Shown here one piece after another: positions 1-8,239 of a stretch of 64,000 bases of DNA. The translations under genes and the position numbers were made by a program. A model generated the notes under the pieces. The model was not told where the DNA came from, did not search any database, and saw nothing but the letters and a program-made list of their open reading frames with translations. Within the stretch, counting starts at the first letter, position 1. The number at the start of each line of letters is the position of its first letter. This DNA comes from Catenibacterium mitsuokai (GTDB lineage Bacteria; Bacillota_I; Bacilli_A; Erysipelotrichales; Coprobacillaceae): contig NZ_CP102271.1 in assembly GCF_025148785.1 (NCBI RefSeq), positions 2,287,972-2,351,971 on the forward strand, given 5' to 3'.

Positions 1-82
1 GATAAACAGCTGCACAAAATAAGCAAATCATAAATACAATATACATGATGGCAATAATATAATTAATCACTTCATAGTTCAT
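1..82 (-). CDS. N-terminus of a small membrane protein (runs off the window)
   Basis: The minus strand starts with ATG at 82, preceded by a strong ribosome binding site (GAAAGGAGAGAG). The 27 visible codons read MNYEVINYIIAIMYIVFM and then a further hydrophobic run, which is a membrane segment. The gene leaves the window at its left edge. It lies 16 bases downstream of the YxeA-like gene on the same strand, so the two are probably co-transcribed. No family can be assigned from this fragment. Confidence 0.6.
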   Translation of the reverse strand, partial: MNYEVINYIIAIMYIVFMICLFCAAVY

Positions 83-98
83 ATCTCTCTCCTTTCAT

Positions 99-485
99 CT
101 ATTTTGTTCCATGACTCTTGATTTGATTTAAAGCACGTTGTGGAACTTTCGATTCAGATATAATCCTTTGGTTGATGACTATCTTCTTCTTTGTTTTTAA
201 CTTGATGTAAGTTCCTGGACAATAAGAGTCTGCATGAATAAATGTCACACGCATTGACTCTCCTAATGCATTATAACAAACAAGAACATATTCTTTACCA
301 ATGGGTTGTTTATGACCAAAATCATCGATGAGCCATGATTCTCTATTCACATCCACACGAGGAATCTGTGTATAGTAGCAGTCAGATAAAGTATGGTCAG
401 TACTGTAATATCTGTTTACTGCAATTGTTACTATACCAATTAAAATAATAATTACAAACAATATGACCTTCTTTTTCATATTCAC
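99..485 (-). CDS. YxeA-family (DUF1093-like) membrane-anchored protein
   Basis: A 128-residue protein with one N-terminal hydrophobic segment (about residues 6-23) after a Lys-rich start, so it is a signal-anchored or secreted protein. The rest matches the outline of the YxeA/DUF1093 family: a YYTQI strand, a central Gly-Lys-Tyr strand, a FxHADSYxPGTYIKLK strand-turn and a final VPQRALNQI helix. The biochemical role of the family is unknown. Two starts are possible: GTG at 485, which has GGAG at good spacing, or ATG at 479, with AAGG at good spacing; they differ by two residues. It is likely in an operon with the partial membrane gene to the left. Confidence 0.6.
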   Translation of the reverse strand: MNMKKKVILFVIIILIGIVTIAVNRYYSTDHTLSDCYYTQIPRVDVNRESWLIDDFGHKQPIGKEYVLVCYNALGESMRVTFIHADSYCPGTYIKLKTKKKIVINQRIISESKVPQRALNQIKSHGTK

Positions 486-526
486 CCTTCGATTCTCCTT
501 TTTGTTGAATAATGCAATAAAAAATA

Positions 527-584
527 GACTTTCATGATCATGTAGGAAGATATTGGTTACTATGTCAAAAGGATCATGAAAGTC
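527..584. repeat. 13-bp perfect inverted repeat
   Basis: GACTTTCATGATC at 527-539 is exactly complementary to GATCATGAAAGTC at 572-584, with a 32-base loop. Read on the plus strand it is followed by a short T-rich run (TTTATA). It could be a weak terminator or the end of a degraded element. Confidence 0.5.
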
Positions 585-589
585 TTTAT

Positions 590-829
590 AAGATTCAGTT
601 GGGGTTATAGTTTAAGCAGGATGTCACTAAAGACTGATGTTGACTACAAAATGAAAGCTTCACTCCATTTGAAAAAATTATCCGGTTATTTATTCTTCTG
701 TATATTCTAGGAAATTGAGAGTATCCATATTAATGATTTAATCCTATTATGAGTGGAAAGAAGTCGAGAAATGTATATCTCTGGATTAAATAGTAAAAAA
801 ATTGAATGATGTAATAACCCCAGAATCTT
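590..829. repeat. Possible miniature element remnant bounded by imperfect inverted repeats
   Basis: AAGATTCAGTTGGGGTTAT at 590-608 mirrors ATAACCCCAGAATCTT at 814-829: 16 of the bases pair, with a three-base gap. The 205 bases between have no open frame. The layout is that of a MITE or a deleted insertion sequence. No target duplication is evident, so this is tentative. Confidence 0.3.
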
Positions 830-854
830 ATTGGCATACTTATTCATGATTCAA

Positions 855-1484
855 TCAAAGAGTTCCCTCCTTAATCTCTTTGATAGTTCCATATTCTATG
901 ATGCAATGGTGCGTGACAAGTCCTTTTAAGTGGTTGATACAATGACTAGAGAGCAGTATCGTAATACCTTCTTTATTGAGTGCAAGAAGAAGCTGTCTAA
1001 TAGAAGCTATTTCGTCATTATTGAGATCTTCCATTGGTTCATCAAGTAGGAGAATAGCTGGATGTCCTAAGAGAGCTTTCGCAATCGCAAGACGACATTT
1101 CATTTCGTGTGAGAAGTCACGATAAAGTAACTGTTGGTCCTGCAAGCCCACGAGAGATAAGACATGTTCAACTTCTTTTTTGTCATGAATACCTTTTATG
1201 AGACAGTGATAGTAAAGGTTTTTAGATGCATTCAAATGATTAAAGAAATGGCTGTTGACAGTATAGCCTATTCTTTTTCTATTACGTCTTAAATACTTTT
1301 CTTGAGTACTTTCTAGAATACTCACTTGTCCTTGATCATAGTAGGTTTTACCAAGAATGATTTTAAATAGAGTTGTTGCCTGTTTCCCCACTATGCCATA
1401 TATTTCTCCATACTTCACTGTGATGCTGATGTCATTTAATAAGGGATATCTATTAGATATATGGTTGAGTGAGATTGCGTCCAT
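855..1484 (-). CDS. ABC transporter ATPase with degenerate Walker A and signature motifs
   Basis: A 209-residue protein in the BcrA/LanF-like branch of ABC ATPases, which normally pair with membrane subunits for drug or peptide export or immunity. Walker B with the catalytic Glu (AILLLDEP, about 143-150) and the H-loop (LLSSHC, about 177-182) are intact. The P-loop region reads GIVGKQATTLFKI: it is two residues shorter than a normal GPNGAGKTT loop and has no Lys before the Thr pair. The signature is FSHEMKCRL instead of LSGGMKQRL. ATP binding is therefore doubtful. The start ATG has AAAAGGAG upstream. No permease gene lies beside it in this window. It may be a decaying gene or a regulatory pseudo-ATPase. 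Confidence 0.75.
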   Translation of the reverse strand: MDAISLNHISNRYPLLNDISITVKYGEIYGIVGKQATTLFKIILGKTYYDQGQVSILESTQEKYLRRNRKRIGYTVNSHFFNHLNASKNLYYHCLIKGIHDKKEVEHVLSLVGLQDQQLLYRDFSHEMKCRLAIAKALLGHPAILLLDEPMEDLNNDEIASIRQLLLALNKEGITILLSSHCINHLKGLVTHHCIIEYGTIKEIKEGTL

Positions 1485-1595
1485 TTTTTCAACTCCTTTT
1501 CATGAATAGTGCCTCTACAAGTGTAGTGCGAAAAGACAGTTTCCTCCACCAACTATCACGTAAACTTGAGTTGACATTTGCAGTTTTCCTCGGAA

Positions 1596-1619
1596 ATAAA
1601 AAAGCCCCAGAACGGGGCT
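1596..1619 (-). terminator. Rho-independent terminator of the metal ATPase gene
   Basis: On the minus strand AGCCCCG-TTCT-GGGGCT is followed by TTTTTTA, a few bases after the ATPase stop codon. Confidence 0.85.
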
Positions 1620-1624
1620 GTACA

Positions 1625-3736
1625 TCAATTTTCTAATAATGATGTAGAAGATGATATCGCAAATATAAATGTTGAACCATTATGAATAAGTGATGTTGTA
1701 CTTGCAGGTAAGACACCAAACATACCTAATAAGATTAATCCAGTATTTAAAGTGACTATTCTTGTATAGTTACGCTTGATTCTTTTCATCAATAGTTTTG
1801 ATAATTGTTTAAATACGACAATTTCTTCTAATGATGAAGAAGTAAGTGTCACATCCGCAAGTTCTCTCGCAATATCTGAACTATCCTGTAAAGAGATAGA
1901 GACATCTGCACAAGATAAGGCTGGAGTATCATTAACACCATCCCCAACCATCACAACAATATGTCCTTCATCTTTGAGTTTCTTGACATAATCGGCTTTG
2001 TCTTCTGGTAATACACCTGCAAGATAACCATCAATATTGAGTTCTTCCGCAATATGCTTAGCCGCATTCTCACTATCACCTGTTAACATGATGATCTTCT
2101 TAAAACCACTGCTTCTCAAATTTTGAATAGTTTCTTTCGCTTCTTGTTTAAGTGGATCATAGATAGAAATAATACCAGCGAGTTCTCCACCTATTGCGAG
2201 GAATATCAAAGAGCTTGCTCCTTCACTTTGTAAGTTATTGATGAGTGTTTCTATTTCTTCTGTTTTAGTAATATGTTCATCTTCAAACACAAAATGATCA
2301 CTACCAATAATAGCACGCTGATCACGATAAATAGTCGCAATACCATGCGCAATAATATACTTTACTTCAGCATGTTCTTCTTCATGATGCAAATGTTCAG
2401 ATGATGCCTGTTTTACTATCGCATTCGCTACACTATGTGGGAAATGTTCCTCTAAACAAGCTGCAATACGTAATACTTCTTCACGTGTATAGTTACCTAT
2501 TGGTGTAACCTTCTGTACAAATGGCTGAGCATTTGTAAGAGTTCCTGTTTTATCAAAGACAATCGTATCTGCCTGATCCATTGCTTCTAGGTATTTACCA
2601 CCCTTAACCATAACAGAATGACGACCTGCTTCCTGCATTGCACTAATAATAGAAATAGATGTAGAAAGCTTAATTGCACATGAATAATCCACAAGTAATA
2701 CAGAAGAAGCACGTGTAAGGTTTCTTGTGGCAAGTAATAATCCAAAGAAAGCCACAAAACTATAAGGGACAATCGCATCAGCTAAATGTTCAGCCCCTGA
2801 TTGAATACCTGCTTTCAGTGATTCGTTTGTATCAATCATATCTACAATCTTATTAATACGGCTTTCTAATTGCAGATTTCTTACCTTGATATAAATCTTA
2901 CCTTCTTCTACAACAGTCCCTGCAAAGACAGAACTTCCCTGTTTTACCATCTTACTTAATGGTTCACCTGTAAAGCTAGATTCATTAATCATGGCTTCAC
3001 CATTTACTACTTCACCATCTACTGGAACCATAGAACCTGTCTGTACGACTACAATATCTTCTTTCTGTAAATGAGTTGTAGGAATCTGTTTTTCTTTTCC
3101 TTCTTCTAATACCCATACTTTATCAATATTGACAGACAATGTTTCTTTAAGCTGTAATGATGTTGTTTTCTTTGTATAGTCTTCAAGTAATGAAGAGATA
3201 TTCAATAGGAACATGATATTACGTGCTGTACCCCATTGTCCTGATAATAAAGAAACAGAGATACTTGTGGCATCAAGTACTGGTACATCAATACGTTTAT
3301 GTACAAGAGAATTAAGTCCTTCTTTCACATACTGGATGGTATGATAAATGGTTAATACGTTTCTTACTGGTAATGGTAAAAACCATTTAGAAGCATATCT
3401 TCTTGCGATGATTGCAGTGAATTTTCCAATGTATTGATCGTTGATATCACGGTGATCTATAAGATACTTGTTTTCTTTAATGATCTTTTCATAGGGTGCA
3501 TCATCAAAGTGAGGGATATCTAGAGAGTTGATTTTGTCAATCAAAGCATCTCTTTGATCAACACTATAAGTAAATAGAATAGAACCTGTTCTTTCATTGA
3601 CATCGGCTGATTCAACCATATCCCATTTACATAATGCGAAATGTAAGGCAAGTGCCTTATTTCTAGAAAAGCGATAACGACCATAACGTATTCTCATACG
3701 TCCTGGTATGTCATGTACTATACGATACTCTAACAT
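1625..3736 (-). CDS. P1B-type heavy-metal translocating ATPase
   Basis: A 703-residue integral membrane pump that should export a transition metal using ATP. An N-terminal ferredoxin-like domain (about 1-75) lacks the CxxC metal motif. TGE of the actuator domain is at 256-258, the phosphorylated Asp in DKTGT at 395-399, HP of the nucleotide domain near 433-434, TGDS near 552 and GDGVND at 598-603. The membrane metal motif, usually CPC, is YSCAIKLS (about 351-358). This SCA-type motif points away from the classic Cu/Zn/Cd classes; mycobacterial CtpC-like pumps for Mn or Zn are the nearest known comparison, which is my inference. The gene lies 36 bases after the small PacL-like gene in a two-gene operon, and a terminator follows it. 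Confidence 0.88.
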   Translation of the reverse strand: MLEYRIVHDIPGRMRIRYGRYRFSRNKALALHFALCKWDMVESADVNERTGSILFTYSVDQRDALIDKINSLDIPHFDDAPYEKIIKENKYLIDHRDINDQYIGKFTAIIARRYASKWFLPLPVRNVLTIYHTIQYVKEGLNSLVHKRIDVPVLDATSISVSLLSGQWGTARNIMFLLNISSLLEDYTKKTTSLQLKETLSVNIDKVWVLEEGKEKQIPTTHLQKEDIVVVQTGSMVPVDGEVVNGEAMINESSFTGEPLSKMVKQGSSVFAGTVVEEGKIYIKVRNLQLESRINKIVDMIDTNESLKAGIQSGAEHLADAIVPYSFVAFFGLLLATRNLTRASSVLLVDYSCAIKLSTSISIISAMQEAGRHSVMVKGGKYLEAMDQADTIVFDKTGTLTNAQPFVQKVTPIGNYTREEVLRIAACLEEHFPHSVANAIVKQASSEHLHHEEEHAEVKYIIAHGIATIYRDQRAIIGSDHFVFEDEHITKTEEIETLINNLQSEGASSLIFLAIGGELAGIISIYDPLKQEAKETIQNLRSSGFKKIIMLTGDSENAAKHIAEELNIDGYLAGVLPEDKADYVKKLKDEGHIVVMVGDGVNDTPALSCADVSISLQDSSDIARELADVTLTSSSLEEIVVFKQLSKLLMKRIKRNYTRIVTLNTGLILLGMFGVLPASTTSLIHNGSTFIFAISSSTSLLEN

Positions 3737-3772
3737 TCTCTTATCACCTAAAAAATAGGAAATATAAATTCC

Positions 3773-4000
3773 CTATTTTGCTTCTTTCTTGCTTTTCGCT
3801 TCAGCATAAATATCTTTTGCATCTTCTACAATTGTATCATATGATGCAAGTGCCTGATCCTTTAACTGCATACCAGTCGCAACTGATTTTACTGCAGCTT
3901 TTCTTGCACAGTCGCTCTTTGCGAACTTACTACCTGCAATAGTGGCAGCTACACCACCTACAAATGACCATAATAATTTGTTTTTGAATAAGTCTTTCAT
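3773..4000 (-). CDS. Small DUF6110/DUF1490-like partner of the metal ATPase
   Basis: A 75-residue protein with a Gly/Ala-rich hydrophobic N-terminus (WSFVGGVAATIAG, about 11-23) and a charged Ala/Glu/Lys helix ending in DIYAEAKSKKEAK. It resembles in outline the DUF1490 (PacL) proteins of mycobacteria: a short membrane helix, then a conserved Ala/Arg-rich stretch and a GDIVAEA-type helix. Those are metallochaperone or scaffold partners encoded next to P1B ATPases. The gene is first in the operon, 36 bases ahead of the ATPase, with a very strong ribosome binding site (GGAGGAGG). The C-terminal metal-binding Asp/His motif of PacL1 is not present. Function is inferred from context. Confidence 0.6.
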   Translation of the reverse strand: MKDLFKNKLLWSFVGGVAATIAGSKFAKSDCARKAAVKSVATGMQLKDQALASYDTIVEDAKDIYAEAKSKKEAK

Positions 4001-4016
4001 ATTCTTTTCCTCCTCC

Positions 4017-4067
4017 GTTAGTCTTAACTAACAAAATCATAATAACACTATAGAGAAGGTTTGTGAA
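4017..4067 (-). promoter_or_regulatory. Promoter and palindromic operator of the metal ATPase operon
   Basis: On the minus strand TTCACA (4067-4062), 17 bases, TATTAT (4044-4039), then the palindrome GTTAGTTAAGACTAAC (4032-4017) over the expected transcription start. The palindrome resembles operators of DtxR/MntR-type metalloregulators (TTAGgTTA-TAAcCTAA type). Regulator identity is inference; no regulator gene is nearby. Confidence 0.5.
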
Positions 4068-4072
4068 CAAAA

Positions 4073-4093
4073 AAAGTTAGAGGAGTGTAACTT
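4073..4093 (-). terminator. Weak terminator after the DMT transporter gene
   Basis: On the minus strand, just past the stop codon, AGTTA and TAACT form a five-base stem followed by TTTTTTT. Confidence 0.45.
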
Positions 4094-4096
4094 TTG

Positions 4097-4951
4097 TTAG
4101 AGAAGCATACCCAAGGTACCAGATACTATTAGTATTAATCCAAGTAATGATTTCTTAGAGAGTTTCTCATGAAAAATAAGATAAGAGAATAATACAGTAA
4201 ATAGAATACTCAACTTATCTATAGGAGTGACTAGACTTGCTGGTCCACTTTGTAACGCATGATAGAAGCATAACCAAGATCCTCCTGTAGCTAAGCCTGA
4301 TAACACAATAAAGAGATATTCTTTCTTTGGTATACTCTTCATATTCATTTGACTATGCGTCACAAAAACCACAATCCAGCTCATAACAAGTACAACACTT
4401 GTACGAATGGCTGTTCCTAAATTACTTTCAATATTTGTAATACCCATCTTACCAAGTATAGTAGTCAAACTTGCAAAGACAACAGAAAGAACGGCATAAA
4501 GTAACCAAGCATTACTTGTCTGTTTATTATCTTCCTTCTTTTCTACCATTAAATATGTACCTGCTGTAAGGCTGATCATACCTATAATCTTATAGACTGT
4601 GACACTTTCTTTGAAAAATATAAGAGAAAGAATAATCGTCAATACAACACTTGTCTTATCTACAGCTGTGACTTTATTAATATTTCCTAGCTGTAATGCC
4701 TTAAAGTAACATAACCAGCTCGCTCCAGTAGATATTCCAGAAAGAATTAAGAATAGAAATGTCTTATGGGTGATTGTATGGATTGTATCAAATGAGCCAA
4801 CTATTCCTACCATGATCCATGAAAAGATGAGTACGACAATAGTACGTAATGCTGTGGCTAGATGAGAGTTTGTATGTTCAATACCACATTTTGCGAGAAC
4901 TGCTGTAAGTCCTGCAAAAAAGGCAGAACCAAATGCATAAAGAATCCACAT
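4097..4951 (-). CDS. DMT superfamily (EamA) transporter
   Basis: A 284-residue protein made of two homologous halves of about 140 residues, each with five membrane helices, the classic 10-TM EamA duplication. The paired motifs SGISTGASWLCYFKALQLG (first half) and SGLATGGSWLCFYHALQSG (second half) show the internal repeat. Such proteins export amino acids or other metabolites; the substrate cannot be read from sequence. Its start is unusual: the ribosome binding site AAGGAGGC is part of the terminator hairpin of the upstream transketolase gene, and the terminator's T-run directly abuts the ATG. Confidence 0.88.
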   Translation of the reverse strand: MWILYAFGSAFFAGLTAVLAKCGIEHTNSHLATALRTIVVLIFSWIMVGIVGSFDTIHTITHKTFLFLILSGISTGASWLCYFKALQLGNINKVTAVDKTSVVLTIILSLIFFKESVTVYKIIGMISLTAGTYLMVEKKEDNKQTSNAWLLYAVLSVVFASLTTILGKMGITNIESNLGTAIRTSVVLVMSWIVVFVTHSQMNMKSIPKKEYLFIVLSGLATGGSWLCFYHALQSGPASLVTPIDKLSILFTVLFSYLIFHEKLSKKSLLGLILIVSGTLGMLL

Positions 4952-4985
4952 AAAAAAGCCTCCTTATAATACTATTATAGGAGGC
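4952..4985 (-). terminator. Terminator of tkt that doubles as the ribosome binding site of the DMT gene
   Basis: On the minus strand GCCTCCTATAAT (4985-4974), a three-base loop and ATTATAAGGAGGC (4970-4958) form a stem of about 12 base pairs followed by TTTTTT (4957-4952) and then ATG at 4951. The 3' arm contains the AAGGAGG Shine-Dalgarno of the next gene. Confidence 0.75.
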
Positions 4986-4999
4986 TAAAATGAATTTGT

Positions 5000-6973
5000 T
5001 TAGAATTCTTTGATTGCTTTGATTACATCTTCTACAGTTAAATGGAATGCCTTGAATAAGTCTGCTGGCTTACCTGAAGCACCAAATGTATCCATAGTGA
5101 CATATTTGCCCTTGAATCCTGCGAATTCACCCCAAGATAAACGGCTTCCTGCTTCTACAATAATTCTATTTTCTACACATGATGGTAAAATAGATTCTTT
5201 GTATTCTTCAGACTGTTCTCTGAATAATTCCTGGCAAGGCATAGAAACGATTCTGATATTTAAGTTAGGGTCTTTTAATTGTTCTTTAGCTTTGACTGCT
5301 AAGTCTACTTCTGAACCTGATGCAATGATGATGATATCTGGCTTACTCATACAATCATCAATAATATAACCACCTCTTAAGGCACCTCTGTTACTGCCTA
5401 CCATCTTAGGTAAGTCCTGTCTAGAAAGGATAAGAGATGTAGGTGTTTCTTTTGAACTCATTGCGACATACCAGCCGGCTTTTGTTTCAAATTCATCACA
5501 TGGTCTAAATACATACATGTTAGGCATTGCACGAAGCATAGTCAACTGTTCTACTGGTTCATGTGTTGGTCCATCTTCCCCTACACCAATACTATCATGA
5601 GTAAATACATAAGTAAGTGGAAGCTTCATTAATGAAGACAAACGAGCCATAGGTTTTACATAGTCACTAAATACAAAGAATGTAGCCACATATGCTTTTA
5701 ATCCACCATATAACATTAAACCATTACCTACTGCAGCCATAGCCTGTTCTCTTACACCAAAGTGAATATTACGTCCACCATAGTTGTCTGCACTGAATTC
5801 ACCTTCACCCTTTAAGACTGTCTTATTAGAAGGTCCTAAGTCGGCTGAACCACCAATGAAGTTAGGGGCAAAATCCTTAATAAGGTTCATTGTTTCACCA
5901 CTTGCAGCACGAGTTGCGATATTGTGATGTTTATTTGCCCAGAATAATGGGTTATCCTTGAAGATTCTTGCAAAGTCAGGGTTAAAATACTGTTCCCATA
6001 CAATCTTCATTTCAGGATATTCTTCAAAATATTTATCCTGCATGTTAGTCCAAGCATCATATAAATCATCTACACGTTTTTGTGTAGAAGCTAGATAGTC
6101 ATATACTTCTTCTGGTACATAGAATTCTTCCTGTGGAAGACCTAGTTTTTCTTTTAATGCCTTGATGTTATTCACGCCTAATGGTGCACCATGAGTGCTT
6201 TCTGAACCTTCGTTTGGACTATCTTTACCGATAGTTGTCTTGATTTCAATGAACTTAGGTTTACCTTTAATAGTTTTTGCTTTTTCTAATGCAGCAAGTA
6301 CTTCATCTAAGTTATCACCATCTTTTACAGTTAATGTTTCAAAACCAAATGCCTTTACTCTGTCTGATACATTTTCTGTAAATGTAATGTTTGTGTTACC
6401 TTCGATAGAAATGTTGTTTGAATCATATAAGATGATGAGCTTTTCTAACTTAAGTGTACCAGCGAGTGATAATGCTTCTGAAGAAATACCTTCCATCATA
6501 CATCCATCACCAGCTAATGCATAAACATAATGATCAAATAGATCATAACCTGGTTTATTAAATACAGTGGCTAAATGAGCCTGACCCATTGCCATACCAA
6601 CAGCCATGCCTAAGCCCTGTCCTAAAGGACCTGTAGTGGCATCTACACCTACTGTATGTCCATATTCTGGATGTCCTGGTGTAAGTGAACCTAACTGTCT
6701 AAACTGCTTTAAATCATCCATAGTTAAGCCATAACCATATAGATGTAATAAACTATAAAGCATGCTTGAACCATGTCCTGCTGATAAAATAAAACGATCT
6801 CTGTTAACCCATTCAGGATGCTTTGCACTATGGTTTAATACTTGTGACCATAATACATGAGTGAATCCAGCAGCCCCTAAAGGAAGTCCTGGATGTCCTG
6901 AATTTGCTTTCTGAATCATATCTGCACAAAGTGCTTTAATTGTATATACTGTTTTTTGATCAATCTTGTTCAT
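5000..6973 (-). CDS. tkt: Transketolase
   Basis: A 657-residue enzyme of full family length. It moves two-carbon ketol units between sugar phosphates in the non-oxidative pentose phosphate pathway, using thiamine diphosphate. The thiamine-binding motif GDGCMMEG followed by DSNNISIEGNT is at about 153-190. The substrate-binding HG/GHG motifs (SGHPGLPLGAAG near residue 25, SAGHGSSML near 65) and the central pyrimidine-domain Glu in FGVREQAMAA are present. It has its own promoter (TTGCAT-18-TATAAT). A hairpin terminator follows it, which also serves the next gene. Confidence 0.97.
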   Translation of the reverse strand: MNKIDQKTVYTIKALCADMIQKANSGHPGLPLGAAGFTHVLWSQVLNHSAKHPEWVNRDRFILSAGHGSSMLYSLLHLYGYGLTMDDLKQFRQLGSLTPGHPEYGHTVGVDATTGPLGQGLGMAVGMAMGQAHLATVFNKPGYDLFDHYVYALAGDGCMMEGISSEALSLAGTLKLEKLIILYDSNNISIEGNTNITFTENVSDRVKAFGFETLTVKDGDNLDEVLAALEKAKTIKGKPKFIEIKTTIGKDSPNEGSESTHGAPLGVNNIKALKEKLGLPQEEFYVPEEVYDYLASTQKRVDDLYDAWTNMQDKYFEEYPEMKIVWEQYFNPDFARIFKDNPLFWANKHHNIATRAASGETMNLIKDFAPNFIGGSADLGPSNKTVLKGEGEFSADNYGGRNIHFGVREQAMAAVGNGLMLYGGLKAYVATFFVFSDYVKPMARLSSLMKLPLTYVFTHDSIGVGEDGPTHEPVEQLTMLRAMPNMYVFRPCDEFETKAGWYVAMSSKETPTSLILSRQDLPKMVGSNRGALRGGYIIDDCMSKPDIIIIASGSEVDLAVKAKEQLKDPNLNIRIVSMPCQELFREQSEEYKESILPSCVENRIIVEAGSRLSWGEFAGFKGKYVTMDTFGASGKPADLFKAFHLTVEDVIKAIKEF

Positions 6974-7007
6974 TTTTTCTGTTTTCTCCCATTCATCATT
7001 GTTAAAT

Positions 7008-7037
7008 ATTATACCTGTTCTCTTTTTGTGAATGCAA
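7008..7037 (-). promoter_or_regulatory. Sigma-A-type promoter of tkt
   Basis: On the minus strand TTGCAT (7037-7032), 18 bases, TATAAT (7013-7008), about 35 bases before the start codon. Confidence 0.6.
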
Positions 7038-7042
7038 GATAT

Positions 7043-8230
7043 TTAGTACTTCACATTCCAATTCATTGCCGCATTATATAAGAAATACAGGCCATACATT
7101 AAGCAGCCTTCATCAAAGATAGTGGCTTTGTTATGAAGACCATAAATATAACCATCCTGTTTACATCCTGCCGCAAGAGTCACAAAGAGTGAAGGTACAT
7201 TGGCAGTAATATGGCCAAAGTCTTCTGAGATAGTAAGAGGAAGTTCTAACTTCTTGATATAACCGCCAAATACATCTTTTTCTACATCCATAATAGATTT
7301 AAGTAATGCAGGATCATTATAGACACTTGGTGCCTGCTGTAAAATTGTGATACCTGCCTGGGCATGATACATAGAAGCAATACTTTGTACTAATTCATTG
7401 ACTCTTCCCATAATATATTCCTGATCATCTGGACGATAACTTCTTAGTGAACATTTCATATAGGCTTTTTCTGGAATAATGTTATGGGCTTTACCTGCAT
7501 TCATAATACCGATTGTAAGTACATCATCATGACTCATGCTGATTTCTTTTGGAATGATTTCCTGTAATTGCTGGTATATATGAACAGCCACACGCAATGC
7601 GTCAATACCTTTTTCTGGCATAGAACCATGTGAACTCTTACCCGTAATATTGATTTCAAAGATTGTAGAAGCGGTTGTCATTGCTTTACGAATCGTACGG
7701 ATTGTACCTGTCTTATCTTCTGTCGCCGGCATGACATGTAAGCCTACTGCCGCATCAACACGAGGATACTTTAATACCCCATCTTCAATCATCATCTTAC
7801 AGCCCACTAGTCCTTCTTCATGGGGTTGGAAGACAATCTTGATCTGCCCTTTGAGTTTCTTTTCATTCTGTTTTAATAGTTTGGCACACATTAACATCAT
7901 AGAAGCATGCATATCATGTCCACATGCATGCATTGCCCCATTAATGGACTTAAAAGGAAGATTTGTATGTTCTACAAGTGGTAAAGCATCCATATCACTT
8001 CTAAGTAAAAGAATCTTCTTATCATGAGGTCCTACAAGTATTTCAATACTGCCTCCTGGATTCACAATAATATTCTCATAACCATACATCTCAAGTAGCT
8101 TCACTATATATTCCTGTGTCTGAGGAAGAGGATGACCGACTTCTGGATGTTCATGAAAATGTCTTCTCAATCGTATTAATTCCTGTTCAATATCCTTGTT
8201 GTTTGATATCCATTTTTCTATCTTTTCCAT
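7043..8230 (-). CDS. M20D-family amidohydrolase (N-acyl-amino-acid / hippurate type)
   Basis: A 395-residue zinc- or manganese-dependent amidase. Family hallmarks are RRHFHEHPEVGHPLPQT near residue 23, LRSDMDALPL near 77, HACGHDMHASM near 102 (metal-binding Cys and His) and FQPHEEGLVGCKMMIEDG near 134 (catalytic Glu pair). The dimerization domain begins around FEINITGKSSHGSMPEKG (about 190). Relatives release amino acids from N-acyl conjugates; the exact substrate is unknown. It follows the RpiR regulator gene by nine bases on the same strand, so that regulator probably controls it. Confidence 0.9.
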   Translation of the reverse strand: MEKIEKWISNNKDIEQELIRLRRHFHEHPEVGHPLPQTQEYIVKLLEMYGYENIIVNPGGSIEILVGPHDKKILLLRSDMDALPLVEHTNLPFKSINGAMHACGHDMHASMMLMCAKLLKQNEKKLKGQIKIVFQPHEEGLVGCKMMIEDGVLKYPRVDAAVGLHVMPATEDKTGTIRTIRKAMTTASTIFEINITGKSSHGSMPEKGIDALRVAVHIYQQLQEIIPKEISMSHDDVLTIGIMNAGKAHNIIPEKAYMKCSLRSYRPDDQEYIMGRVNELVQSIASMYHAQAGITILQQAPSVYNDPALLKSIMDVEKDVFGGYIKKLELPLTISEDFGHITANVPSLFVTLAAGCKQDGYIYGLHNKATIFDEGCLMYGLYFLYNAAMNWNVKY

Positions 8231-8239
8231 AACTTACAC

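Larger units (their letters stand above)
486..854. other. Gene-free stretch with two inverted-repeat structures
   Basis: No credible gene is seen; all frames are broken by stops. The stretch holds a 13-base perfect inverted repeat (527-539 with 572-584) and a pair of imperfect inverted repeats near 590-608 and 814-829, annotated separately. It looks like the remains of a small mobile element between two minus-strand genes. Confidence 0.5.
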
